Shown here piece by piece: positions 42,818 through 51,501 of a DNA stretch of 64,000 bases. The notes beneath the pieces were generated by a model, which had not been told where the DNA came from, did no database searches, and worked only from the letters and a program-made list of their open reading frames with translations. Numbering within the stretch: position 1 is the first letter of the stretch; each line of letters begins with the position of its first letter. Source of the stretch: an uncultured Clostridium sp. Its GTDB lineage: Bacteria; Bacillota; Clostridia; Lachnospirales; Lachnospiraceae. The stretch spans positions 54,338 to 118,337 of the forward strand of contig UQMJ01000006.1 of NCBI GenBank assembly GCA_900542035.1, read 5' to 3'. Position numbers and translations under genes: made by a program.

Positions 42818-44155
42818 TTAGTCCTTTCTTCGAAATACAGACAGGAAAAATCCATCGCTGTTGTGGTACGCGGGAAGCAGCTGGATATATCCTTCTTTTA
42901 AGGTTTCTTCCAAAAAGGCCCCTTTCATTGCCGCTGAAATATCTGCCGCCTCAAATGGGAAGTGTTCCAGAAACCAGGCCCGATTGTCTTCGTTTTCCAT
43001 TTTGTCAATGGTACAGGTGCTGAACACCAGCGTACCGCCTGGTTTTACATAGTTCCAGACAACCGACAGAATCTCTCTCTGAAGTTTGGCAAGCTCCCCG
43101 CAGCTTTCTTTTGTCATCCGGTATTTAATATCCGGCTTCCTGCCGATAATGCCCAGTCCGGAACAGGGAAGATCTGCAAGGACAATATCTGCCTGTTCTT
43201 TCATGGATACGTCTTCTTCCAGAGCGTCCCAGACTTTTGTCCGGATATTGGAAGCCCCTGTTCGTCTGATATTTTCCTCAATCAGAGCCACTTTCTGGTA
43301 GGTCAGATCCCTGGCTTCTACCATACCGGTTCCCTTTAATAAATCTGCCATGTGAAGGCTTTTGCCTCCTGGAGCTGCGCACACATCCAGGACAAAGTCC
43401 CCTTCCTTCGGGCCGGCTGCCCGACACACCAGGGAAGAGCTTATATCCTGTACCTGGATCAGACCCTGATTAAAAGCATCCAGCGCTTCCAGATAGTCAT
43501 AATTACTTATGTACCATACATCTTCAAAGCCTGGCAGCCGTTCGATGGTCACTCCCTGGCTTGTCAGGCTTTTTGCTATGGTTTCGGCATCTGCCTGTTC
43601 CAGGTTGCACCGGATACAGGTAGGCCGTTCTTTTAAAAGGGCTTCTGCCACTGCCGCTGCCGGTTCCTCTCCCAGATCCTGTTTCCACATATCCAAAAGC
43701 CAGGAAGGCATGGACAGCCTGGTTTCCTCGTCTGGGAATACCAGGGTATCCCGATTTCTGGCAACGGAACGCAGCACTCCGTTTACAAATCCCTTCAGGC
43801 CGGAAAAGCGGCGTTTGGCCGCCAGCTTGACTGCTTCATTGCAGGCAGCTGAATCTGGTATCCGATCCATATAAAGAAGCTGGTATACTCCGATTCGTAA
43901 AATATTGCGGATTACCGGCTTCATCTTTTCTGTCTTGGTTTTAGAAACCTGATTAATGGCATAATCAATGGAAAAGAGCCGCTCGATGACCCCTTCGGTC
44001 AGACGGGTCGCCAGCGCTCTTTCCTTTTTGGGCAGATATTGGTATTTGGAAAGGGCCTGCCGCTCTACAATATGGCAGAACCCTCCTTTTTCCAAAATCT
44101 CCAGAAGCATATCCAAAGCCAGTTCCCTGGCTGTCACACTGCTTTTCTCAGTCAT
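42818..44155 (-). CDS. rsmB: 16S rRNA (cytosine(967)-C(5))-methyltransferase RsmB
   Basis: A 445-residue enzyme with an N-terminal NusB-like RNA-binding domain (about 1-140: TARELALDMLLEILEKGGF) and a C-terminal Rossmann methyltransferase domain with CAAPGGKSLHMADLL (SAM motif) and ADLPCSGLGIIGRKPDIKY, the PC motif holding the conserved Cys, plus VFSTCTIDKMENE with the second Cys. Start: ATG at 44155; an upstream TTG seven codons earlier has no better ribosome site. The first codons overlap the end of the zinc peptidase gene by 8 bases. Confidence 0.95.
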   Translation of the reverse strand: MTEKSSVTARELALDMLLEILEKGGFCHIVERQALSKYQYLPKKERALATRLTEGVIERLFSIDYAINQVSKTKTEKMKPVIRNILRIGVYQLLYMDRIPDSAACNEAVKLAAKRRFSGLKGFVNGVLRSVARNRDTLVFPDEETRLSMPSWLLDMWKQDLGEEPAAAVAEALLKERPTCIRCNLEQADAETIAKSLTSQGVTIERLPGFEDVWYISNYDYLEALDAFNQGLIQVQDISSSLVCRAAGPKEGDFVLDVCAAPGGKSLHMADLLKGTGMVEARDLTYQKVALIEENIRRTGASNIRTKVWDALEEDVSMKEQADIVLADLPCSGLGIIGRKPDIKYRMTKESCGELAKLQREILSVVWNYVKPGGTLVFSTCTIDKMENEDNRAWFLEHFPFEAADISAAMKGAFLEETLKEGYIQLLPAYHNSDGFFLSVFRRKD

Positions 44156-44858
44156 CGTCCCGTCCTCTTCCTCCAAACAAAAGTACCAGACGAAGAAGCT
44201 GCAGAATGGATCCCAGCGCAGCTGCCACGTAGGTCAGGGCTGCAGCGCCCAGAACTTTTCTGGTTCCGTCTACCTCTTGTTCCATCAAAATACCCGTATC
44301 GCCCAGCAGACGGACTGCCCTTGAAGACGCGTTAAACTCCACCGGAAGGGTAATCAGCTGGAATAAAACCGCGCATACAAACAACAGGATTCCGATCTGA
44401 ATCAGCATATGGCCGCCTCTTCCCAAAAGCAGGCCGATTAAGATCAACGGCCAGGACAACTGGGAACCAAAATTGGCAATGGGGACAAAGGCGCCTCGAA
44501 GTTTTAAGGGCGCGTATCCCCTTGCGTCCTGGATCGCGTGTCCGCACTCATGAGCCGCTACGCCTAATGCCGCAATGGAGGTAGCGCCGTATACCGACTG
44601 GGACAGGTTGACCGTACGGGTTCTGGGATCGTAGTGATCCGTAAGACTTCCTCTTACCTGACGGACAGAAACATCATAAATTCCCTGGGAATTTAACAGT
44701 CTCATGGCCACTTCTGCTCCAGTCATTCCGCAGGCGCTGCGCACTCTGGAATACCGGTTAAATGTGGAATTTACCTTTGCAGACGCCATGGCAGACAAAA
44801 GTACGCCAATTAAAACCAGAATCATGGTCGGGTCAAACCGATAGTAGTATCCATACAT
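44148..44858 (-). CDS. Zinc metallopeptidase of the YugP family
   Basis: A 236-residue membrane protein with an N-terminal helix (DPTMILVLIGVLLSAMASAKV), the zinc site HECGH in GVAAHECGHAIQDA near residue 119-130, and three further helices in the second half. YugP-like proteins are putative neutral zinc peptidases (DUF/peptidase_M family related to HtpX folds); substrates are not known. The start codon directly follows the fmt stop codon with no spacing, and it is regularly found beside fmt and rsmB in Clostridia. Confidence 0.92.
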   Translation of the reverse strand: MYGYYYRFDPTMILVLIGVLLSAMASAKVNSTFNRYSRVRSACGMTGAEVAMRLLNSQGIYDVSVRQVRGSLTDHYDPRTRTVNLSQSVYGATSIAALGVAAHECGHAIQDARGYAPLKLRGAFVPIANFGSQLSWPLILIGLLLGRGGHMLIQIGILLFVCAVLFQLITLPVEFNASSRAVRLLGDTGILMEQEVDGTRKVLGAAALTYVAAALGSILQLLRLVLLFGGRGRDDD

Positions 44859-45800
44859 TTACTGCATTCTCCTTTCAAGCAAAACGCCTTTTTCTACCGG
44901 AAATCCCCGCAGGAATGCGCCGGCATCCATCCGCTTTTTGCCTTCTAACTGAAGCTCTGTAATGTTAAGAGAACCTTTGCCGCAGATTACAGTCAGGCTG
45001 TCTTTTAACACTTCTGCTATCTCTCCTGGCTTTCCCGCATACTCAGTCTCTGACACTTCTGCCTTCCAGATCTTAATGGTTTTGCCATTCAGAGAAGAAT
45101 ACGCGCTGGGCCATGGATTTAACGCCCTGACCAGACGTTCAATGGCAACGGCGTCCATGGACCAGTCAATATTTCCCAGAGACTTTGTCAGTTTCTGTGC
45201 ATAGCAGGCTCCTTCTTCCGGCTGTCTGGTTCTGGTAAGAGTCCCCTCTTTCAGTTTTTCCAGTGTGGAGACAATTAACCTTCCTCCTGCAGCCGCTAAT
45301 TTATCGTGAAGGCTTCCGCCTGTCTCATCCTCTGCAATGGGAACAGTTACGGTCTCCAGCATATCTCCAGTATCAATTCCTGCGTCCATCATCATAGTGG
45401 TAACGCCGGTTACCGGTTCTCCATCCATGACAGCCTGCTGGATCGGCGCTGCTCCTCTGTACTTCGGAAGCAGGGAGGCATGGATATTAATACAGCCGTA
45501 TTTTGGCAAATCCAGAATCTCCTGGGATATAATCTGACCAAATGCAACTACAATAATCACTTCCGGATCCAGTTCTTTTAAAACTTTTACAAACTCCGGA
45601 TCCCGTACCTTTACCGGCTGATACACCGGAATATCCAGTTCCAGCGCCCGCATCTTTACCGGAGTCATTAAAACGGCCTTTCCTCTGCCCTTTGGTTTAT
45701 CCGGCTGGGTCACGCAGGCAGCAATCTCATGGCCTGCTTCTGCCAGACTGTTTAAAGCGGCTACCGAAAAGTCCGGTGTTCCCATAAAAACAATCCGCAT
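44859..45800 (-). CDS. fmt: Methionyl-tRNA formyltransferase
   Basis: Formylates initiator Met-tRNA using 10-formyl-tetrahydrofolate. The 313-residue enzyme has MRIVFMGTPDFSVAAL at its start, the catalytic block INIHASLLPKYRGAAPIQQAVMDGE (Asn/His/Asp triad region, SLLPKYRG loop) near 108-133, and a C-terminal OB domain. Its start overlaps the def stop by one base. The formate-tetrahydrofolate ligase in the same operon provides its cofactor, a sensible grouping. Confidence 0.97.
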   Translation of the reverse strand: MRIVFMGTPDFSVAALNSLAEAGHEIAACVTQPDKPKGRGKAVLMTPVKMRALELDIPVYQPVKVRDPEFVKVLKELDPEVIIVVAFGQIISQEILDLPKYGCINIHASLLPKYRGAAPIQQAVMDGEPVTGVTTMMMDAGIDTGDMLETVTVPIAEDETGGSLHDKLAAAGGRLIVSTLEKLKEGTLTRTRQPEEGACYAQKLTKSLGNIDWSMDAVAIERLVRALNPWPSAYSSLNGKTIKIWKAEVSETEYAGKPGEIAEVLKDSLTVICGKGSLNITELQLEGKKRMDAGAFLRGFPVEKGVLLERRMQ

Positions 45801-46279
45801 TATTCCTCATCCTCCATCTCTTCGGTATCTTCCAGTTCGCCTTCTACTTTTTCTACATAAAGATGTCCATGAAGGTGATCGCACTCATGGCAGATGGCTC
45901 TGGCTAAAAATCCTTCGCCCTCTAACTCAAATTCTTCCATATCTTCATTCAATGCCCGTACCGTTACCTTGTTGGGACGGGTTACAACGCCGGATTTGCC
46001 TGGAACGCTTAAACAGCCTTCCAGACCGGTCTGGCTTCCTTCTTCCGCAATAATCTCCGGATTAATCAGCACATACTGATTGCCGTCTTCCACATCAATT
46101 ACCACAATCTGCTTTAAAATGCCGACCTGCGGAGCAGCAAGCCCTACGCCTCCGGTCTCATACATCGTCTCAAACATATCTTCAATTAATTCGCACAGAC
46201 GCGGCGTTACCTCTTTTACTGGTTTGCATTCCTTTTTTAAAATGTCATCTCCAATGGTACGAATCTGTCTGATTGCCAT
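45800..46279 (-). CDS. def: Peptide deformylase
   Basis: Removes the formyl group from nascent proteins. The 159-residue metalloenzyme shows all three motifs: GVGLAAPQVG (residues about 43-52), EGCLSVPG (about 87-94, metal Cys) and the HECDH zinc/iron motif (ICHECDHLHG, about 131-140). An acidic tail follows (ELEDTEEMEDEE). Directly upstream of fmt. Confidence 0.97.
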   Translation of the reverse strand: MAIRQIRTIGDDILKKECKPVKEVTPRLCELIEDMFETMYETGGVGLAAPQVGILKQIVVIDVEDGNQYVLINPEIIAEEGSQTGLEGCLSVPGKSGVVTRPNKVTVRALNEDMEEFELEGEGFLARAICHECDHLHGHLYVEKVEGELEDTEEMEDEE

Positions 46280-46307
46280 AATTTATTCCCTCACCTTTTC
46301 TTTGATT

Positions 46308-48536
46308 TTACGTAATATCATACTGGACAGACGTTTCGTTTGGGAATCCGGCTGTCTCCCACAACTCTTCCAGACGAGTCCTGATTTTTATTAGTATATC
46401 ATAGTTTTCTGATTTCAGATATAAAATTTTTCTGTAGATATCATTAACTTTGTAGATCGGGGCATTTGCCGGCCCGATTATGGAAACGGTTCCATCTTCT
46501 GCTTCCGCCCAGTATTTTAACTGGCTGATGGCCTGACCTACCGTTTCTTCCTGCCTGCCGGCTGCCTGGATTGTAAGGATGCCGCAGACCGGAGGGTACT
46601 GAAGCATCCTGCGGAACGCCATTTCCTGTTCAAAAAACATGGCGTAATCCTGTTTTGCCGCTGCCTGGATGCTGTAATGGTCCGGCGCATACGTCTGGAT
46701 TACCACGTCTCCTGCCTCTGCGTCCCGTCCGGCTCTTCCGGCTGCCTGGGTCAGAATCTGGAACGTCCGCTCCGCGCACCGGAAGTCCGGCGCATATAAC
46801 GACGTATCGGCGGCCAGTACGCCTACCAGAGTTACGTTGGGAAAATCATGACCCTTTACAATCATCTGGGTTCCAATCAGAATCTGGGCTTCTCCATGTT
46901 CGAACGCAGATAAGATTTCTTCATGGCCGCCTTTTTTAGAAGTGGTATCCAAATCCATCCGCAAGGTAGGCACTCCTGGGAAACGCTGTTCCACCATTGC
47001 CTGAATTTTCTGGGTTCCGGTTCCAAATCCGGCAATATAAGGAGAACCGCAGTTTGGACATCTTACAGGCTTTGGCATCGTGTATCCGCAGTAATGGCAG
47101 ACCATGCGGCCGTCTCGGTGCAGCGTCAGGGTTACGTCACAATGAGGACATTTTACTGCCTCGCCGCAGGAACGGCAGGATATGAAATTCGAATATCCCC
47201 TCCGGTTTAAAAACAGCATCATCTGCTGGCCTTTTCTTATCCGGTCTTCCATCAGTTCCTGAAGCAGGCCGCTGAATATGGACTTATTGCCGAAACGCAG
47301 TTCTTCCCTTAAATCCACTACATGAACCCTTGCCAGGCGGCTGGACTGTTTCGCCCGCTCTGTCAGGGTATAGAGGCGATAGTCTCCCGTTCTGGCTTTT
47401 TCGTAGCTTTCTACGGAAGGCGTTGCAGATCCCAGTACCAGCGATGCCTGATTTTGTCCTATCCGGAATATGGCAGCTTCCCTGGCATGATATTTGGGAG
47501 AACTTTCGCTTTTATATGCTCCCTCGTGCTCTTCATCTATAATAATCAGTCCCAGATTCTGGAATGGAGTAAACAGAGCGGATCTGGGACCAATCATAAT
47601 CGAAATTTCCTTCTTTTTTGCCCGTTCAAACTGGTCGTAGCGTTCTCCCTGGGACAGCCTGGAATTGATAAACGACACCTGGGTTCCAAACCGTTTATAA
47701 AACCGCATAACCGTCTGATAGGTCAGGGCAATTTCCGGAATCAGGACAATGACTTCTTTTCCCAGCGTCCTCATGTATTCAATCAGTCCCATGTAGACTT
47801 CCGTTTTTCCGCTTCCCGTAATGCCGTGAATCAGGGAAATTCCCCGTTCTCCCCGTTCATAACGGGCGCAGAAATCCTCTACTATCTGTCTCTGCTGGAA
47901 ATTCAGTTCTGGAATTTCCGGCTGTGTCTGTTCAGAAGAAAAGCCAGCCGCCGGATTGCGGTAGGCATTTTCCGTCTCCACCGTAAGAATTCCTTTCTTT
48001 TCCAGAGATTTTAAGGAAGCTGACGTAAGGTTTAACTGGCGGATTGCCGTCTCATAAGGAAGAATCGGAACCGACAGAAACGTTTCAAAAAGGCGTACCC
48101 TGGCCCGATAATGTTTCTGTTCTGCCTCTTTCAGCGCTTCCTTTAGTTCTTCTTCCGACAGCTGACAGCGGACGTATTTTTTTTCAGCCCCTTTTACCTT
48201 CTGCTTGACCGGAAGGACGGTTTTTAAGGCCTGGTTCATCGTCGAGCCGTACCGCTCCTTCATCCACCAGGCCAGCTCAATCAACTGGGATTCGGCGCTT
48301 ACGCTGCCTTCTACCAGCCCCGAAATTTCTTTGATTTTATCTTCTTCATAGCCGGCAGTTTCCGAAAGTCCTACCACATAACCAGTCCGTTCCCGATTGC
48401 CAAATCCAAACGGAATCCGGACCCTGCTTCCAATCCGGATACTTCCGATAAGCCGGTCAGGTATCCGGTAGGAAAACGGCCGGTCTACTTTTTCGTGAGA
48501 AATATCAATAATGATTCGGGCATATTGTCTGGCCAT
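46308..48536 (-). CDS. priA: Primosomal protein N' (replication restart helicase PriA)
   Basis: PriA reloads the replisome at collapsed forks. The 742-residue protein has the N-terminal 3'-DNA-binding domain (ARIIIDISHEKVDRPFSYRIP), Walker A GITGSGKTEVYM near residue 240, DEEH box near 335, and an inserted zinc region with paired cysteines (CRSCGEAVKCPHCDV, CHYCGY, CPNCGS), followed by helicase motif QAAGRAGR. All expected parts present. It lies 6 bases after murF and 28 bases before def. Confidence 0.97.
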   Translation of the reverse strand: MARQYARIIIDISHEKVDRPFSYRIPDRLIGSIRIGSRVRIPFGFGNRERTGYVVGLSETAGYEEDKIKEISGLVEGSVSAESQLIELAWWMKERYGSTMNQALKTVLPVKQKVKGAEKKYVRCQLSEEELKEALKEAEQKHYRARVRLFETFLSVPILPYETAIRQLNLTSASLKSLEKKGILTVETENAYRNPAAGFSSEQTQPEIPELNFQQRQIVEDFCARYERGERGISLIHGITGSGKTEVYMGLIEYMRTLGKEVIVLIPEIALTYQTVMRFYKRFGTQVSFINSRLSQGERYDQFERAKKKEISIMIGPRSALFTPFQNLGLIIIDEEHEGAYKSESSPKYHAREAAIFRIGQNQASLVLGSATPSVESYEKARTGDYRLYTLTERAKQSSRLARVHVVDLREELRFGNKSIFSGLLQELMEDRIRKGQQMMLFLNRRGYSNFISCRSCGEAVKCPHCDVTLTLHRDGRMVCHYCGYTMPKPVRCPNCGSPYIAGFGTGTQKIQAMVEQRFPGVPTLRMDLDTTSKKGGHEEILSAFEHGEAQILIGTQMIVKGHDFPNVTLVGVLAADTSLYAPDFRCAERTFQILTQAAGRAGRDAEAGDVVIQTYAPDHYSIQAAAKQDYAMFFEQEMAFRRMLQYPPVCGILTIQAAGRQEETVGQAISQLKYWAEAEDGTVSIIGPANAPIYKVNDIYRKILYLKSENYDILIKIRTRLEELWETAGFPNETSVQYDIT

Positions 48537-48542
48537 GTCAGC

Positions 48543-49982
48543 CTATGCCTCCTTTGTAAATTCTGCCGCAATGCTCCCAAGTCCCATAGAATTTGAACCT
48601 TTAAACAATACGCAGTCCCCTTCTTTTAACGTATTTCTTAAATAATCAGAAAGGGCTTCCTTTTCAGAGAATCCAGTCAGTTTGATGGTTTCTTCCGCCT
48701 TTGGATCTGCCTCCAGCAGTCCGGTGCGGATCTCTTCTGCCAGCTCTCCTAAAAGCAACACTTCATCTGCCATATGCTCCGTTAAATGAGCGGCAAGATA
48801 GGTTCCAATTTCTCTGTGGTAGATTTTTTCATCTGGTCCTAATTCTTTCATATCTGCCAAGACTGCAACTTTCCGGCGTTTTGGATGGATGGACATCAAT
48901 ACTTCCAGTCCTGCTTTCATGGATACAGGGCTTGCATTATAGGAATCGTCAATAATAGTATAGCGGGAAGTTTCCACAATCTGCTGTCTGCCCTGGTAGC
49001 CGGCAAAACGTTCCAGAGCTTTGGCTGCATCGGCCAGCGCCACGCCGTTTTCCTTTGCCGCCGCAATCGACAGCATCGCGTTTAATACATTGTGGCTTCC
49101 AAACACCTGAAGCCGGACTCTGGCCTGTTCTCCATCCGGACAGCAGGCGGTAAATACCGGAAATCCATCTTCTGTCGTCACATTGACTGCCCGATAATCA
49201 CAGTTTTCGCCGGTACCATAGTAAATCGTGCGGCATCCTTCTTTTGCAGTGCGGGTCTTTAAGATAGGGTCATCTCCGTTTAACAGCAGAGTCCCGCCTT
49301 CCTTCATGCCTTTCTGGATGTTCAGCTTTTCTCTGCAGATGTTTTCCTGAGTCTTTAACTGGCCGATATGGGCGATTCCGATATTGGTTACCGCCGCCAT
49401 ATCCACCCTTGCAATGGAAGCAATCTTTTCCATCTCCCCAGGCTCGCTCATGCCAAGCTCCAGTACTGCGATTTCGTCTTCCGGTTCAATCTGGAACAGG
49501 GTAATGGGCACGCCTACCTGGCTGTTGTAATTGCCGGAGGTTTTAAATACCCGTTCGTAGCCGCCGGATAACGCGCAGGCAACCATCTCCCGTGTAGTCG
49601 TTTTTCCTACGCTTCCCGTAACGCCGATAACCGGCGCCTGAACCTTGTCCCTGCAGAATGCGCCGATTTTCTGCAGAGCCTTTACCGTGTCATCTACATA
49701 AATCCAGGCGGCCTCTCTGGGCGCATCTGTCTCGTTTAACTCCCGCTCTACCGATGCCCGATCCGGATGGCTGCTGGTCAGGGACGCAGCAGCGCCTCTC
49801 TTTAAGGCAGAGCAGATAAACCGGTGGCCATCTGCCCGTTCTCCGATAACCGGAATAAACAAAGCCCCGTCTCCTGCTTTTCTGGAGTCTGTCTCAATCG
49901 ATGTAACCAGGGTCTTTTCCTCTCCCCATACCAGAGTTCCTCCAGATGCTTTTACAATCTCTTCTACACTTAACTGCGGCAT
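48543..49982 (-). CDS. murF: UDP-N-acetylmuramoyl-tripeptide--D-alanyl-D-alanine ligase
   Basis: Adds D-Ala-D-Ala to the peptidoglycan stem peptide. The 479-residue Mur ligase shows the N-terminal uridine-binding domain (IETDSRKAGDGALFIPVIGERADGHRFI), P-loop GVTGSVGKTTTREMVA near residue 122, ELGMSEPGEME and GSHNVLNAMLSIAAA, then the C-terminal domain (LADMKELGP). Its start overlaps the murE stop by 13 bases, so the two ligases are made together. Confidence 0.96.
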   Translation of the reverse strand: MPQLSVEEIVKASGGTLVWGEEKTLVTSIETDSRKAGDGALFIPVIGERADGHRFICSALKRGAAASLTSSHPDRASVERELNETDAPREAAWIYVDDTVKALQKIGAFCRDKVQAPVIGVTGSVGKTTTREMVACALSGGYERVFKTSGNYNSQVGVPITLFQIEPEDEIAVLELGMSEPGEMEKIASIARVDMAAVTNIGIAHIGQLKTQENICREKLNIQKGMKEGGTLLLNGDDPILKTRTAKEGCRTIYYGTGENCDYRAVNVTTEDGFPVFTACCPDGEQARVRLQVFGSHNVLNAMLSIAAAKENGVALADAAKALERFAGYQGRQQIVETSRYTIIDDSYNASPVSMKAGLEVLMSIHPKRRKVAVLADMKELGPDEKIYHREIGTYLAAHLTEHMADEVLLLGELAEEIRTGLLEADPKAEETIKLTGFSEKEALSDYLRNTLKEGDCVLFKGSNSMGLGSIAAEFTKEA

Positions 49983-51433
49983 ATTCCGATAACCTCCTCA
50001 ATCACAGCCCTGTCTAAAAACGGACGGCGGACTCCGTTTTCTTCCTGGTAGTCTTCGTGGCCTTTTCCAATGACTGCAATCATATCCCCTTTCTGGGCAT
50101 GGGTAATGGCATAGGTAATAGCCTCTCTTCTGTCCGGAATCTCCAGATAAGCTCCTCCGGTCGGAATCAGGGCGGACTTAATATCTGCAATAATATCTTC
50201 GGTTTTTTCAAACCTGGAATTATCTGCAGTCAGAATGCACAAATCTGCCATTTTTCCGCCCATTTCGCCCATGGCATACCGCCGGTCTTTTGCCCTGTTT
50301 CCACCGCATCCAAAGACGCAGACCAGACGTTTGGGATGGTATTCTCTTAAGGTTTTTAAAAGGCTTTCCATGCTGACTGCATTGTGGGCATAGTCCACAA
50401 TGACAGAAAATTCCGGCGAGCTGTATACCAGTTCCATACGGCCATTTACCCGAAGCGTTTTTAGCGCCTGCTCTACCTGGCTTTTGGGAAGCTCCAGAAA
50501 GCTTGCCACTGCAAATGCGCCCAGGGCATTGTATACATTAAACCGTCCAGGAACCCCTACTTTTACGTCAGCTTCATAGTTTCCTTTAATATCAAATTCA
50601 ACGCCTACAAAGCTTCCGTCTGCCACGCACCGAATATTGGAGGCAAAGAAATCGCAGGGCGTTTCCAGGCTGAATTCATAAACAGGACAGCTGGCGTATC
50701 GTTTAATTTCTTCATAATGGCTGTCGTCTCGGTTTAAAATTCCTACCTTCGCTAATGTGAAAATCTGGGATTTCCAGTATAAATACTCTTCAAAGCTTTC
50801 ATGTTCATTGGGACCAATATGGTCTGGGGAAAGATTGGTAAACAAGGCGTAATCAAAGGTAATTCCATCCACCCGATGCATTTTTAGTCCCTGGGAAGAG
50901 ACCTCCATAACCGCATACTGGCACCCTGCTTTTACCATTCTGTCAAACGCCTCCTGAAGAGCCCAGGACTCCGGAGTGGTATTGACCGTCGGCCAGGTTT
51001 CTTTACCGATTACCACGCCTGTGGTTCCAATCATTCCCACCTTTTTCCCGCAGGCCTCCAGAATGGCTTTTATCATATGGGTGGTTGTCGTCTTTCCTTT
51101 TGTGCCGGTTACGCCGATAGTTACCATCTTTTCTGCCGGATACCCGAATCTGGCAGCTGAAATGTGGGCCAGGGCGCTGCGGCCATTTTCTACCTGGATG
51201 ACGGTAACATCTTCCGGAACCTCTACCGGATGTTCGACCACAAGAACCCTGCATCCGGCCGCAATCACAGACGGAATAAAGTCGTGGGAGTCTGCCTTTG
51301 CTCCTTTCATGCAGACAAACACAGTGTTTTCTGCTGCTTTTCTGGAATCGTAAATCACTTCTGTAACTTCCTGATCCAGATTTCCCTGAAGAAGGGTATA
51401 AGAAATTTTGCCAAGCCACTCTCTAACTGCCAT
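49970..51433 (-). CDS. murE: MurE-type UDP-MurNAc-tripeptide ligase
   Basis: Adds the third residue of the stem peptide, normally meso-diaminopimelate in Clostridia. The 487-residue protein has the SRK N-terminal motif (YDSRKAAENTVFVCMKG), P-loop GVTGTKGKTTT (107-117), the carbamylated-Lys site YWKSQIF (K221) and VDYAHNAVSMESLL. The position that reads DNPR in DAP-adding enzymes reads DNSR here (404-407): the key Arg is kept, Pro is changed. So DAP is the likely substrate but this could be a paralogue with different specificity; a second murE elsewhere in the genome would be informative. ATG follows AGGAGG. Confidence 0.9.
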   Translation of the reverse strand: MAVREWLGKISYTLLQGNLDQEVTEVIYDSRKAAENTVFVCMKGAKADSHDFIPSVIAAGCRVLVVEHPVEVPEDVTVIQVENGRSALAHISAARFGYPAEKMVTIGVTGTKGKTTTTHMIKAILEACGKKVGMIGTTGVVIGKETWPTVNTTPESWALQEAFDRMVKAGCQYAVMEVSSQGLKMHRVDGITFDYALFTNLSPDHIGPNEHESFEEYLYWKSQIFTLAKVGILNRDDSHYEEIKRYASCPVYEFSLETPCDFFASNIRCVADGSFVGVEFDIKGNYEADVKVGVPGRFNVYNALGAFAVASFLELPKSQVEQALKTLRVNGRMELVYSSPEFSVIVDYAHNAVSMESLLKTLREYHPKRLVCVFGCGGNRAKDRRYAMGEMGGKMADLCILTADNSRFEKTEDIIADIKSALIPTGGAYLEIPDRREAITYAITHAQKGDMIAVIGKGHEDYQEENGVRRPFLDRAVIEEVIGICRS

Positions 51434-51460
51434 AAATCCTCCTATTTCTGAAAAGACCTT

Positions 51461-51488
51461 GGGCCGCTTCAGATTCTTCCAAAGCGGC
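51461..51488 (-). repeat. Intercistronic hairpin between fhs and murE
   Basis: GGCCGCTT (51461-51468) and AAGCGGCC (51481-51488) form a perfect 8-bp GC-rich stem with a 12-base loop, just after the fhs stop. No immediate T run follows on the minus strand (CAAGGTCTTTT), so it may act as a partial terminator or protect the fhs message. Confidence 0.6.
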
Positions 51489-51501
51489 CTCCGGTTATTT
51501 T

